Positions 1 through 5,119 of a stretch of 9,979 nucleotides of DNA are shown here, one piece after another. A model generated the notes under the pieces. The model worked only from the letters and a program-made list of their open reading frames with translations, ran no database searches and was not told the DNA's origin. Source of the stretch: Alphaproteobacteria bacterium (GTDB lineage Bacteria; Pseudomonadota; Alphaproteobacteria; Rhodobacterales; Rhodobacteraceae). The stretch lies in contig RFIR01000143.1 of assembly GCA_003695135.1 (NCBI GenBank), positions 1-9,979 on the forward strand. Direction: 5' to 3'. A program made the position numbers and the translations under genes. Position 1 is the stretch's first letter. Every line of letters starts with the position of its first letter.

Positions 1-219
1 GCAGCAGCTGTCGAGCAGCGCCGTGACCACCCCGCCATGCAGCACGCCGGTCTCCGGATCGCCGATCAGCCGCGCGTCATAGGGGATGCGGAGCCGGGCG
101 AAGCCGGGGCCGATCTCGACCAGCTTCAGCCCCAGAGCCTTGTTGTGCGGCAGCGCCTCGATGAACTGGCGCGCCCGCTCGACCCGCTCGGATGTATGGG
201 ATCGGTCGAATTCGGTCAT
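1..219 (-). CDS. PaaI-family hotdog thioesterase, 5' part only
   Basis: The first 73 codons of a minus-strand gene, starting at the ATG read from 219-217 and leaving the window at base 1, so the C-terminal half is not visible. The protein begins MTEFDRSHTSERV and reaches G-V-L-H-G-G-V-V-T-A-L-L-D at residues 58-70. The HGG turn (61-63) followed by a helix carrying an acidic residue (D70) is the signature of PaaI/YbgC-like acyl-CoA thioesterases; in this family the acidic residue helps activate water to hydrolyse acyl-CoA to free acid and CoA. A purine-rich GGGGCAGAGAG precedes the ATG. The gene is transcribed away from merR and the beta-oxidation genes. Neighbouring thioesterases often recycle CoA from acyl-CoA intermediates, so a role in the same metabolism is a reasonable inference. 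The exact substrate cannot be told. Confidence 0.85.
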   Translation of the reverse strand, partial: MTEFDRSHTSERVERARQFIEALPHNKALGLKLVEIGPGFARLRIPYDARLIGDPETGVLHGGVVTALLDSCC

Positions 220-387
220 CTCTCTGCCCCGGCGAGCCTGGAAAACCCGGCGAGCAAGACCACAAACCGCACGGGCTGGCAATACCGGCCGCGGCGCGCA
301 CCCTGCCCCGCCCGCGATAAGAGGTTGAACCGCCGCGCGGGCCGGCCGATACTTCCCGCCTCGTGACACCACCGGCCGGACGGGCGT
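220..387. promoter_or_regulatory. Divergent intergenic region between thioesterase and merR
   Basis: This 168-nt spacer separates two divergent genes, so it must carry start signals for both. The plus-direction promoter for merR is annotated separately. A 10-bp direct repeat CCCGGCGAGC occurs at 228-237 and 246-255, with an 18-bp period, close to the thioesterase start. No good -35/-10 pair was found for the minus direction. The region could also hold the MerR autoregulatory site, but no clear dyad lies over the merR promoter. Confidence 0.4.
325..353 (+). promoter_or_regulatory. Sigma-70-type promoter of the merR gene
   Basis: TTGAAC at 325-330 (-35, 4 of 6 to TTGACA) and GATACT at 348-353 (-10, 4 of 6 to TATAAT) are separated by exactly 17 bp. 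Transcription would start near 360, leaving a leader of about 28 nt before the merR ATG at 388. The spacing is the housekeeping 17 bp, not the 19 bp typical of promoters that MerR proteins activate by DNA untwisting. This suggests merR itself is transcribed constitutively or simply repressed. Confidence 0.5.
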
Positions 388-777
388 ATGAGCGATGAAA
401 GACTCACCATCGGCGAGATGTGCCGCGCCTTCGGCGTCACCCCGCGCACGCTGCGCTATTACGAATACATCGAGCTCATCTCGCCCGAACGCGAAGGCCA
501 GAAGCGCCTCTACACCGCACGCGACCGGGGAAGGCTGACCCTGATCCTGCGCGGCCGCCGCTTCGGCTTCTCGCTGGAGGAAATCCGGCGGTGGCTGACG
601 CTCTACGAGGCCGGCGACAACCAGCGCGAGCAGATCGAGGTCTGGGTGGCCGCGGCCGAACGCCGCCTGGGCGAGATGCGGGAGGAAATCCGCGAACTGG
701 AAGACAGGCTCGAGGAGCTGGAACGTCTGCGCGACGAGGGCCGCGCCTGGCTGCGCGGGCAGGCCGGGCCGTCATGA
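388..777 (+). CDS. MerR-family transcriptional regulator
   Basis: A 129-residue protein with the standard MerR layout. Residues 6-25 (LTIGEMCRAFGVTPRTLRYY) form the N-terminal helix-turn-helix. The wing follows (about 26-45, with R40-L-Y), then the second winged segment (F59-G-F-S-L-E-E-I). A long charged helix at about 82-118 would make the antiparallel dimer coiled coil. The protein ends soon after it, so there is no large effector domain. The single Cys (C12) lies in the DNA-binding helix, so a metal-sensing cysteine cluster is absent. Small MerR proteins of this kind, such as LiuR-like regulators, are known to control acyl-CoA and branched-chain catabolism in proteobacteria. Its position directly upstream of the beta-oxidation genes makes it their likely regulator, which is inference. 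The ATG at 388 gives the usual few residues before the LTIGE motif; the Shine-Dalgarno is weak (GACGGGCG). Confidence 0.93.
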   Translation: MSDERLTIGEMCRAFGVTPRTLRYYEYIELISPEREGQKRLYTARDRGRLTLILRGRRFGFSLEEIRRWLTLYEAGDNQREQIEVWVAAAERRLGEMREEIRELEDRLEELERLRDEGRAWLRGQAGPS

Positions 778-790
778 CGTTGCGTTAAAG

Positions 791-803
791 CCGCCCTCGG
801 CGG
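791..803 (+). terminator. Short GC hairpin after merR, weak terminator candidate
   Basis: CCGCC, loop CTC, GGCGG: a perfect 5-bp stem starting 13 nt after the merR stop codon. There is no U-tract behind it, so it is at best a weak or Rho-assisted terminator. merR could be partly co-transcribed with the downstream operon. Confidence 0.25.
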
Positions 804-822
804 GGCACCAGCATCTTGATCG

Positions 823-858
823 GCCGTGCCGGAAGGGCTTAGTCACCTCTGGCACGGC
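823..858. promoter_or_regulatory. Inverted repeat upstream of the beta-oxidation operon, candidate MerR operator
   Basis: GCCGTGCC (823-830) and GGCACGGC (851-858) are perfect inverted 8-mers separated by 20 nt. A few more symmetric matches lie just inside the arms (GA at 832-833 with TC at 848-849). It lies 124 nt before the first operon gene, between merR and its likely target. Long dyads of this sort are typical of dimeric regulators. A TTGATC at 816-821 borders it, but no good -10 follows at 17-19 bp, so the operon promoter itself remains unplaced. It could instead be an RNA hairpin in the merR 3' region. Confidence 0.3.
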
Positions 859-981
859 AAGCGCCGACAAGGCAGATCGGGGGCATTGCAACCCGTCGCC
901 GTCGGCTGACGCCGCTGCCCGGCCGGCATTCGGCGGCGCCGAGACGGCCGCGCACCCGAAGCACGATCCAGGGAGCCTGAC

Positions 982-2760
982 ATGCCGAGTTACACCCCGC
1001 CGCTTCGCGACATGAAATTCGTGCTGCATGAGGTCCTGAAGGTCCAGGACGGCGACATACCGGGCTATGCGGAGTTGAGCGAGGATTTCACCGGAGCGGT
1101 GCTGGAGGAGGCGGGCAAGATCGCCTCCGAGGTGCTCGCCCCCCTCAACCAGATCGGCGACCGCGAGGGCTGCCGGCTGGAGAATGGCGTCGTCCGCACG
1201 CCCACCGGTTTTCAGGAGGCCTTCGACACGCTGCGCGAGGGCGGCTGGACCGGGCTCGACTGCGCCGAGGAATGGGGCGGGCAGAACATGCCGCATGTGC
1301 TGGGCACGGCGGTGGGCGAGATGTTCGTGGCCGCCAATCTCGCCTTCATGATGTACCCCGGCCTGACCCATGGCGCCTATTCGGCGATCTCGCGCCATGG
1401 CTCCGAGCAGCAGAAGCAGACCTATCTGCCAAAGCTCGTGAGCTGCGAATGGACCGGCACCATGAACCTGACCGAGCCCCATTGCGGCACCGATCTGGGG
1501 CTGTTGCGCACCAGGGCCGAGCCGCAGGGCGACGGCAGCTACCGCATCACAGGCCAGAAGATCTTCATCTCCGCCGGCGAGCACGAGCTTGCCTCCAACA
1601 TCATCCATCTGGTGCTGGCCCGCATCCCAGGCGCCCCGCCGGGCACCAAGGGCATCAGCCTCTTCATCGTGCCGAAGTTCCTGGTCAATGAGGATGGCAG
1701 TCTGGGTGCCCGCAATGCCGTGACCTGCGGCAAGATCGAGGAAAAGATGGGCATCCACGGCAACTCCACCTGCGTGATGAACTATGACGGCGCGACGGGC
1801 TATCTGGTGGGCGAGGAGAACAAGGGGCTGCGTGCCATGTTCACCATGATGAACGAGGCGCGGCTGGGCGTCGGGCTGCAGGGGCTGGCGCAGGCGGTCG
1901 TGGCCTATGAGAACGCGCTGGCCTACGCCAGGGAGCGCCTTCAGGGCCGCGACGTGACCGGGCCGAAGAACCCCGACGGGCCGGCCGATCCGATCATCGT
2001 CCACCCCGATATCCGCCGCACGCTGATGGACCAGAAGAGCTTTGTCGAAGGCGCGCGGATGTTCGCGCTGTGGGGCGCCACGCTGATCGACGCCGATGTG
2101 CGGGCGGGCGACGAGGACGCCGCCGATCTGATCGCGCTGCTGATCCCCGTGGTCAAGGCCTTCCTCACCGACAAGGGTTTCGAGATGTGCATCGCCGCCC
2201 AGCAGGTCTTCGGCGGGCATGGCTATATCGAGGAATGGGGCATGTCGCAGTTCGCGCGCGATGCCCGCATCGCCATGATCTACGAGGGCGCGAACGGCAT
2301 CCAGGCGCTCGATCTGGTCGGGCGCAAGCTGGCCGCCAAGGGCGGCAAGCCGCTGATGGGGCTGTTCGAGACCATCAAGGGCTTCATCAAGGACCATGAG
2401 GGGCGCGAGGGGCTCAAGGCCGATTTCCTCGATCCCCTCAAGCGTGCCAGCAAGGAGCTGCAGGAGGCCACGATGTACTTCATGGCCGAGGGGATGAAGA
2501 ACCCGCATGCGGCGCTGGCGGGCTCGACGGACTACCTGCATCTCTTCGGCCATGTCTGCCTGGGCTACGCCTGGACGCGGATGGCGATCGCGGCGGAGGA
2601 CGCGCTGGCGGCCGGCACGCCCGACGAGGATTTCTACCGCGCCAAGCTGACCACCGGGCGCTACTACATGCGCCGCTGCCTGCCCGAGACCGCGCTGCGG
2701 CTCGAGCGCATCAAGTCCGGGCCGGAGCCGGTGATGGCGCTGGACGCGGCGAATTTCTGA
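982..2760 (+). CDS. Acyl-CoA dehydrogenase with extra C-terminal domain (DmdC/AcdA type)
   Basis: A 592-residue FAD enzyme, about 200 residues longer than ordinary acyl-CoA dehydrogenases. Domain order: a short N-terminal extension (about 1-35, SYTPPLRDMKFVLHEV), the N-terminal helical domain (about 40-160), the beta domain (about 160-275, with MNLTEPHCGTDLG at 161-173 and GQKIFISAGEH at 191-201 binding FAD and substrate), the C-terminal helical domain (about 280-450), and an additional helical domain (about 460-590). The catalytic base is E435 in IYEGANGIQ, the canonical position. The enzyme oxidises acyl-CoA to trans-2-enoyl-CoA and passes electrons to ETF, which is not encoded here. This architecture is shared by 3-methylmercaptopropionyl-CoA dehydrogenase (DmdC) and by fatty acyl-CoA dehydrogenases; the beta-oxidation neighbours favour a fatty acyl substrate. 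AGGGAG at 970-975 supports the ATG at 982. First gene of the operon. Confidence 0.95.
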   Translation: MPSYTPPLRDMKFVLHEVLKVQDGDIPGYAELSEDFTGAVLEEAGKIASEVLAPLNQIGDREGCRLENGVVRTPTGFQEAFDTLREGGWTGLDCAEEWGGQNMPHVLGTAVGEMFVAANLAFMMYPGLTHGAYSAISRHGSEQQKQTYLPKLVSCEWTGTMNLTEPHCGTDLGLLRTRAEPQGDGSYRITGQKIFISAGEHELASNIIHLVLARIPGAPPGTKGISLFIVPKFLVNEDGSLGARNAVTCGKIEEKMGIHGNSTCVMNYDGATGYLVGEENKGLRAMFTMMNEARLGVGLQGLAQAVVAYENALAYARERLQGRDVTGPKNPDGPADPIIVHPDIRRTLMDQKSFVEGARMFALWGATLIDADVRAGDEDAADLIALLIPVVKAFLTDKGFEMCIAAQQVFGGHGYIEEWGMSQFARDARIAMIYEGANGIQALDLVGRKLAAKGGKPLMGLFETIKGFIKDHEGREGLKADFLDPLKRASKELQEATMYFMAEGMKNPHAALAGSTDYLHLFGHVCLGYAWTRMAIAAEDALAAGTPDEDFYRAKLTTGRYYMRRCLPETALRLERIKSGPEPVMALDAANF

Positions 2761-2769
2761 CGAACCTGC

Positions 2770-2794
2770 GGGGTGCGCCACGAATGCGCGCCCC
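2770..2794 (+). other. Intercistronic RNA hairpin after the first operon gene
   Basis: GGGGTGCGC (2770-2778), a 7-nt loop, then GCGCGCCCC (2786-2794) form a 9-bp stem with one G-U wobble, starting 10 nt after the stop codon of the first acyl-CoA dehydrogenase gene. No U-run follows, and the next gene starts 17 nt later with its own strong Shine-Dalgarno. The hairpin is therefore more likely an mRNA 3'-end protector or partial attenuator than a full terminator. Confidence 0.45.
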
Positions 2795-2802
2795 ATGACG
2801 CC

Positions 2803-2810
2803 GGAGGAGA
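2803..2810 (+). promoter_or_regulatory. Strong ribosome binding site that fixes the small gene's start
   Basis: GGAGGAGA lies immediately upstream of the ATG at 2812. It favours that start over the in-frame GTG at 2773, which sits inside the left arm of the hairpin at 2770-2794 and has no Shine-Dalgarno sequence. Confidence 0.75.
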
Positions 2811-2811
2811 C

Positions 2812-3036
2812 ATGCCCAGGCGCCTGCCCCTGCCCGTGCGGCGACAGATGAACCTGACCGAGGCGGCCTATGACCGCCTGAGCGCACTGAACGCGACCTA
2901 CGGGCTGGGCAACAACTATCTTCTTGTGGTTCTGCTCGAAAAGCTCGACGAGATTGCAGAGCCGGAAAAACTCGACCGGGCCTTTCGCGATTTCATCGCC
3001 GAATATGGCAGCCCGGCAGGAGGGAGCACATCATGA
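2812..3036 (+). CDS. Small ribbon-helix-helix-like protein, hypothetical
   Basis: A 74-residue protein beginning MPRRLPLPVRRQMNLTEAAY. It is not a recognised enzyme. The pattern is a basic N-terminus, a short strand-like stretch (about 9-15, VRRQMNL), a helix (16-30, EAAYDRLSALNATYG), a G-L-G-N turn (31-34) and a second hydrophobic helix (35-49, NYLLVVLLEKLDEIA). This resembles the ribbon-helix-helix fold of CopG/Arc-type DNA-binding proteins. A third amphipathic helix follows (51-65). Its stop codon overlaps the next start (ATGA, 3033-3036), so translation of the second acyl-CoA dehydrogenase is probably coupled to it. Sitting between two acyl-CoA dehydrogenase genes, it might be a second local regulator or a small partner of the dehydrogenase. 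The fold is inferred from the residue pattern only. If it is not DNA-binding, a helical-hairpin accessory subunit is the main alternative. Confidence 0.8.
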   Translation: MPRRLPLPVRRQMNLTEAAYDRLSALNATYGLGNNYLLVVLLEKLDEIAEPEKLDRAFRDFIAEYGSPAGGSTS

Positions 3037-4187
3037 GCTTTGCCAACCTCGCCAGCGACTGGATGACCGATGAGCACCGGATGCTCGAGGAGATGACCAC
3101 CCAGTTCATCACCGAGAAATGGGCACCGCATTACGAACGCTGGCGGCATCAGGGCGAGATGGACCGCAGCACATGGCAGGAGGCGGCCGAGGTCGGGCTG
3201 CTCTGCGCCTCGATCCCGGAGGAATATGGCGGGGCGGGCGGCGATTTCGGCCATGAGGCGGTGATCTCGATGGCCGCGGCGCGCGAGAACCTCGCCTCAT
3301 GGGGCAACGGCATCCATTCGGGCATCGTCGCCCATTACATCCTCGCCTATGGCACCGAGGAACAGAAGAAGCGCTGGCTGCCGAAGATGGCCACCGGCGA
3401 GAAGGTGGCCGCGCTGGCGATGACCGAACCCTCCGGCGGCTCGGACGTGCAGAACATCAGGACCCGCGCCATTCGCGAGGGCAATGTCTACCGCATGAAT
3501 GGCGCCAAGACCTTCATCACCAACGGCCAGCACGCCGATCTGATCCTGGTGGCCTGCAAGACCGATCCGGGCGAGAAAGCCAAGGGCGTGAGCCTGATCA
3601 TGGTCGAGGCCGATCAGGCCGAAGGCTTCCGCCGCGGACGCAATCTGGAAAAGATCGGGCTGAAGGCGGCCGATACCTCCGAGCTCTTCTTCGACGATGT
3701 CGCGGTGCCGCCGGAAAACCTGCTCGGCTCCGAGGAGGGTCAGGGCTTCTACCAGATGATGGAGCAGCTGCCCCAGGAGCGGCTGATCATCGGCTGCGGC
3801 GCGGTGGGCGCGATGGAAGGCGCAGTGGAACGCACCATCGCCTATGCCAGGGAACGCGAGGCCTTCGGTCAGCCGATCATCCGCTTCCAGCACCTGCGTT
3901 TCAAGCTGGCCGAGTGCAAGACCAACACCGTGGTCGCGCGCGCCTTTCTCGACAGCTGCATCGCCGCGCATCTGCGGGGCGCGCTGACGGTCGAGACGGC
4001 GGCGATGCAGAAATACTGGCTCACCGACCTGCAGTGCCAGGTGATCGACGAATGCCTGCAGATCCATGGCGGCTATGGCTACATGATGGAGTATCCGGTC
4101 GCGGAAATGTGGACGGACGCGCGGGTCCAGCGCATCTATGGTGGCACCAACGAGATCATGAAGGAGCTGATCTCGCGGTCGCTGTGA
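3033..4187 (+). CDS. Long-chain-type acyl-CoA dehydrogenase
   Basis: A 384-residue acyl-CoA dehydrogenase of ordinary length. The N-terminal helical domain covers about 1-125, the beta domain about 126-225 (A-M-T-E-P-S-G-G-S-D from 129), and the C-terminal helical domain about 235-384, with QIHGGYGYMMEYP and a final YGGTNEIMKELI. The canonical catalytic glutamate position is G370 (IYGG rather than IYEG). Instead, E249 in LPQERLIIG lies where long-chain (LCAD) and isovaleryl-CoA dehydrogenases place their base, and the surrounding sequence looks strongly like mammalian LCAD. The enzyme should convert long or branched acyl-CoA to 2-enoyl-CoA with FAD and ETF. The start overlaps the previous stop, with GGAGGGAG (3019-3026) as Shine-Dalgarno. 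Two dehydrogenases in one operon suggest complementary chain-length or branching specificities. Isovaleryl-type activity cannot be excluded. Confidence 0.94.
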   Translation: MSFANLASDWMTDEHRMLEEMTTQFITEKWAPHYERWRHQGEMDRSTWQEAAEVGLLCASIPEEYGGAGGDFGHEAVISMAAARENLASWGNGIHSGIVAHYILAYGTEEQKKRWLPKMATGEKVAALAMTEPSGGSDVQNIRTRAIREGNVYRMNGAKTFITNGQHADLILVACKTDPGEKAKGVSLIMVEADQAEGFRRGRNLEKIGLKAADTSELFFDDVAVPPENLLGSEEGQGFYQMMEQLPQERLIIGCGAVGAMEGAVERTIAYAREREAFGQPIIRFQHLRFKLAECKTNTVVARAFLDSCIAAHLRGALTVETAAMQKYWLTDLQCQVIDECLQIHGGYGYMMEYPVAEMWTDARVQRIYGGTNEIMKELISRSL

Positions 4188-4278
4188 GCGCCTGATCGAG
4201 GAGCGGAGCCCGTCGGCAGGCGGTGGAGAATGAGTATTTGGACCAAGAAGAAGCAGCACAGGTGCTCCGGACCGGCTG

Positions 4279-4317
4279 CGCCCCTGCCCAGGGGCCGAGG
4301 CAGCAAGGGCAGGGGCG
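4279..4317 (+). terminator. Strong intra-operon hairpin with an alternative fold
   Basis: CGCCCCTGCCC (4279-4289) pairs perfectly with GGGCAGGGGCG (4307-4317) around a 17-nt loop. The left arm can instead pair locally: GCCCCT (4280-4285) with AGGGGC (4290-4295) around a 4-nt loop. The AGGGGC partner occurs twice, so the folds are mutually exclusive. No U-tract follows. The element could be a Rho-assisted terminator, an attenuator or a processing site between the dehydrogenase and GST genes. Confidence 0.45.
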
Positions 4318-4380
4318 ACTTCTCCTTGGGCGGTCATCGCCTCTCCAGGCTGTACCGCGATGCCATCCCGCGGGCATAAA

Positions 4381-4440
4381 GGTTAAGAAAGGGTTCTTCT
4401 TCTTGGCAAAAATACTCGGATCCGGCGTCTCCACCGGGAG
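4381..4440. other. AT-rich intergenic element with GAGTATTTTTG core on the minus strand
   Basis: On the minus strand this reads as a GC-rich segment able to form short stems (CTCC/GGAG and the palindrome CGGATCCG at 4417-4424), then GAGTATTTTTGCCAAGAAGA. From memory, GC stems followed by GAGTATTTTTGGCAAG-like sequence are common in Rhodobacterales intergenic regions, often at transcript ends. Here the orientation points back against the operon, where no minus-strand gene exists, so its role as a terminator is doubtful. Confidence 0.35.
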
Positions 4441-4466
4441 TTGGCGCGAAAGGAAGGGCTGAACGC

Positions 4467-5108
4467 ATGGCCGAATACCGACTGTACTGCTTTGCCCAGT
4501 CGGGCAATTCCTACAAGGCGGCGCTGACGCTGGAGCTGGCCGGGCTGGATTGGGAGCCGGTCTTCGTCGACTTCTTTGCCGGCGAGACGCGCAGCCCGGA
4601 ATACCGCAGCAAGATCAACGAGATGGGCGAGGTGCCCGTTCTGGAGACCCCCGAGTTCCGGCTCAGCCAGTCCGGCGCCATCCAGCAATATGTGGTGGAC
4701 AGGACCGGCAGGCTCGGCGGTCGGGAGGGGGACAGATACGAGGTGCTGCGCTGGGTGCTGTGGGACAACCACAAGCTCTCCTCGCCCGCGGGCATGACCC
4801 GGTTCCTGATGAACTTCCTGCCCGAGGACAAGCGCCCGCAGGAGGTGATCGGCTTTACCCAGGCGCGGCTGAATTCGGCCTACAAGGTGCTCGACACCGC
4901 CCTCGCCAGTCGCGACTGGCTGGTGGGTGACGCGGTGACAGTGGCCGATCTTTCCTGCTGCGGCTATCTCTACTACCCCGAGCCCTTCGGCTTCAGCCGG
5001 GCCGACTGGCCGAACATCGACCGCTGGCTCGACCGCATCGCCGCCCTGCCGGGCTGGAAGCACCCCTACGATCTGATGCCCGGGCATCCCCTGCCCGGTG
5101 CGGGATGA
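4467..5108 (+). CDS. Glutathione S-transferase family protein
   Basis: A 213-residue cytosolic GST-fold protein of typical length. The N-terminal thioredoxin-like domain (about 1-82) starts YRLYCFAQSGNSYKA, where S12 or S15 could stabilise the glutathione thiolate. The cis-proline P57 lies in GEVPVLE (54-60), and Q68-S69-G is the usual gamma-glutamyl binding turn. The all-helical C-terminal domain (about 88-205) has the N-capping motif V-T-V-A-D-L-S with D161, a folding landmark of GSTs. The family conjugates glutathione to electrophiles or reduces peroxides and disulfides; the substrate cannot be read from sequence. Placement between beta-oxidation genes suggests handling of electrophilic or peroxidised acyl intermediates, or a glutathione-dependent housekeeping step. 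AGGAAGGG (4451-4458) sits 8 nt before the ATG. The stop lies inside the next gene's Shine-Dalgarno. Confidence 0.92.
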   Translation: MAEYRLYCFAQSGNSYKAALTLELAGLDWEPVFVDFFAGETRSPEYRSKINEMGEVPVLETPEFRLSQSGAIQQYVVDRTGRLGGREGDRYEVLRWVLWDNHKLSSPAGMTRFLMNFLPEDKRPQEVIGFTQARLNSAYKVLDTALASRDWLVGDAVTVADLSCCGYLYYPEPFGFSRADWPNIDRWLDRIAALPGWKHPYDLMPGHPLPGAG

Positions 5109-5113
5109 GGAGA
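5107..5113 (+). promoter_or_regulatory. Ribosome binding site overlapping the GST stop codon
   Basis: GAGGAGA lies 6 nt before the ATG at 5120 and shares bases with the GST stop (TGA, 5106-5108). It supports 5120 rather than the in-frame ATG at 5105, because the site would fall inside the coding sequence of the longer version. The overlap implies translational coupling from GST to thiolase. Confidence 0.75.
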
Positions 5114-5119
5114 AATGCA

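Larger units (their letters stand above)
4188..4466 (+). promoter_or_regulatory. 279-nt intergenic region before the GST gene
   Basis: This is by far the largest gap within the operon. It contains a strong 11-bp hairpin (4279-4317) and an AT-rich block (4380-4416), both annotated separately. Short frames here (GTG at 4223, ATG at 4230) lack a well-spaced Shine-Dalgarno and have no recognisable protein. No good sigma-70 promoter was found, although AATACT at 4411-4416 resembles a -10 without a partner. The gap may split the cluster into two transcription units or hold an attenuator. Confidence 0.4.

Noticed and set aside
772..2796. 674-codon open frame on the minus strand
   Set aside because: It lies exactly opposite the acyl-CoA dehydrogenase gene. 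Its translation is Ala/Gly/His/Arg-rich low-complexity sequence with no domain, as expected from antisense reading of high-GC codons.
2773..2811. N-terminal extension of the small gene from the GTG at 2773
   Set aside because: The GTG lies within a stable hairpin arm and lacks a Shine-Dalgarno, while the ATG at 2812 has a near-perfect one.
3297..4337. 346-codon open frame on the minus strand
   Set aside because: Antisense shadow of the LCAD-type dehydrogenase gene that runs into the intergenic gap. The plus-strand protein is unmistakable and this one matches nothing.
4223..4462. 79-codon (GTG at 4223) and 49-codon (ATG at 4230, stop 4377-4379) frames in the gap before the GST gene
   Set aside because: The only Shine-Dalgarno-like GGAG sits 1 nt before the ATG, both frames read through the strong hairpin, and neither product resembles a protein family. 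A leader peptide is not excluded but is unsupported.
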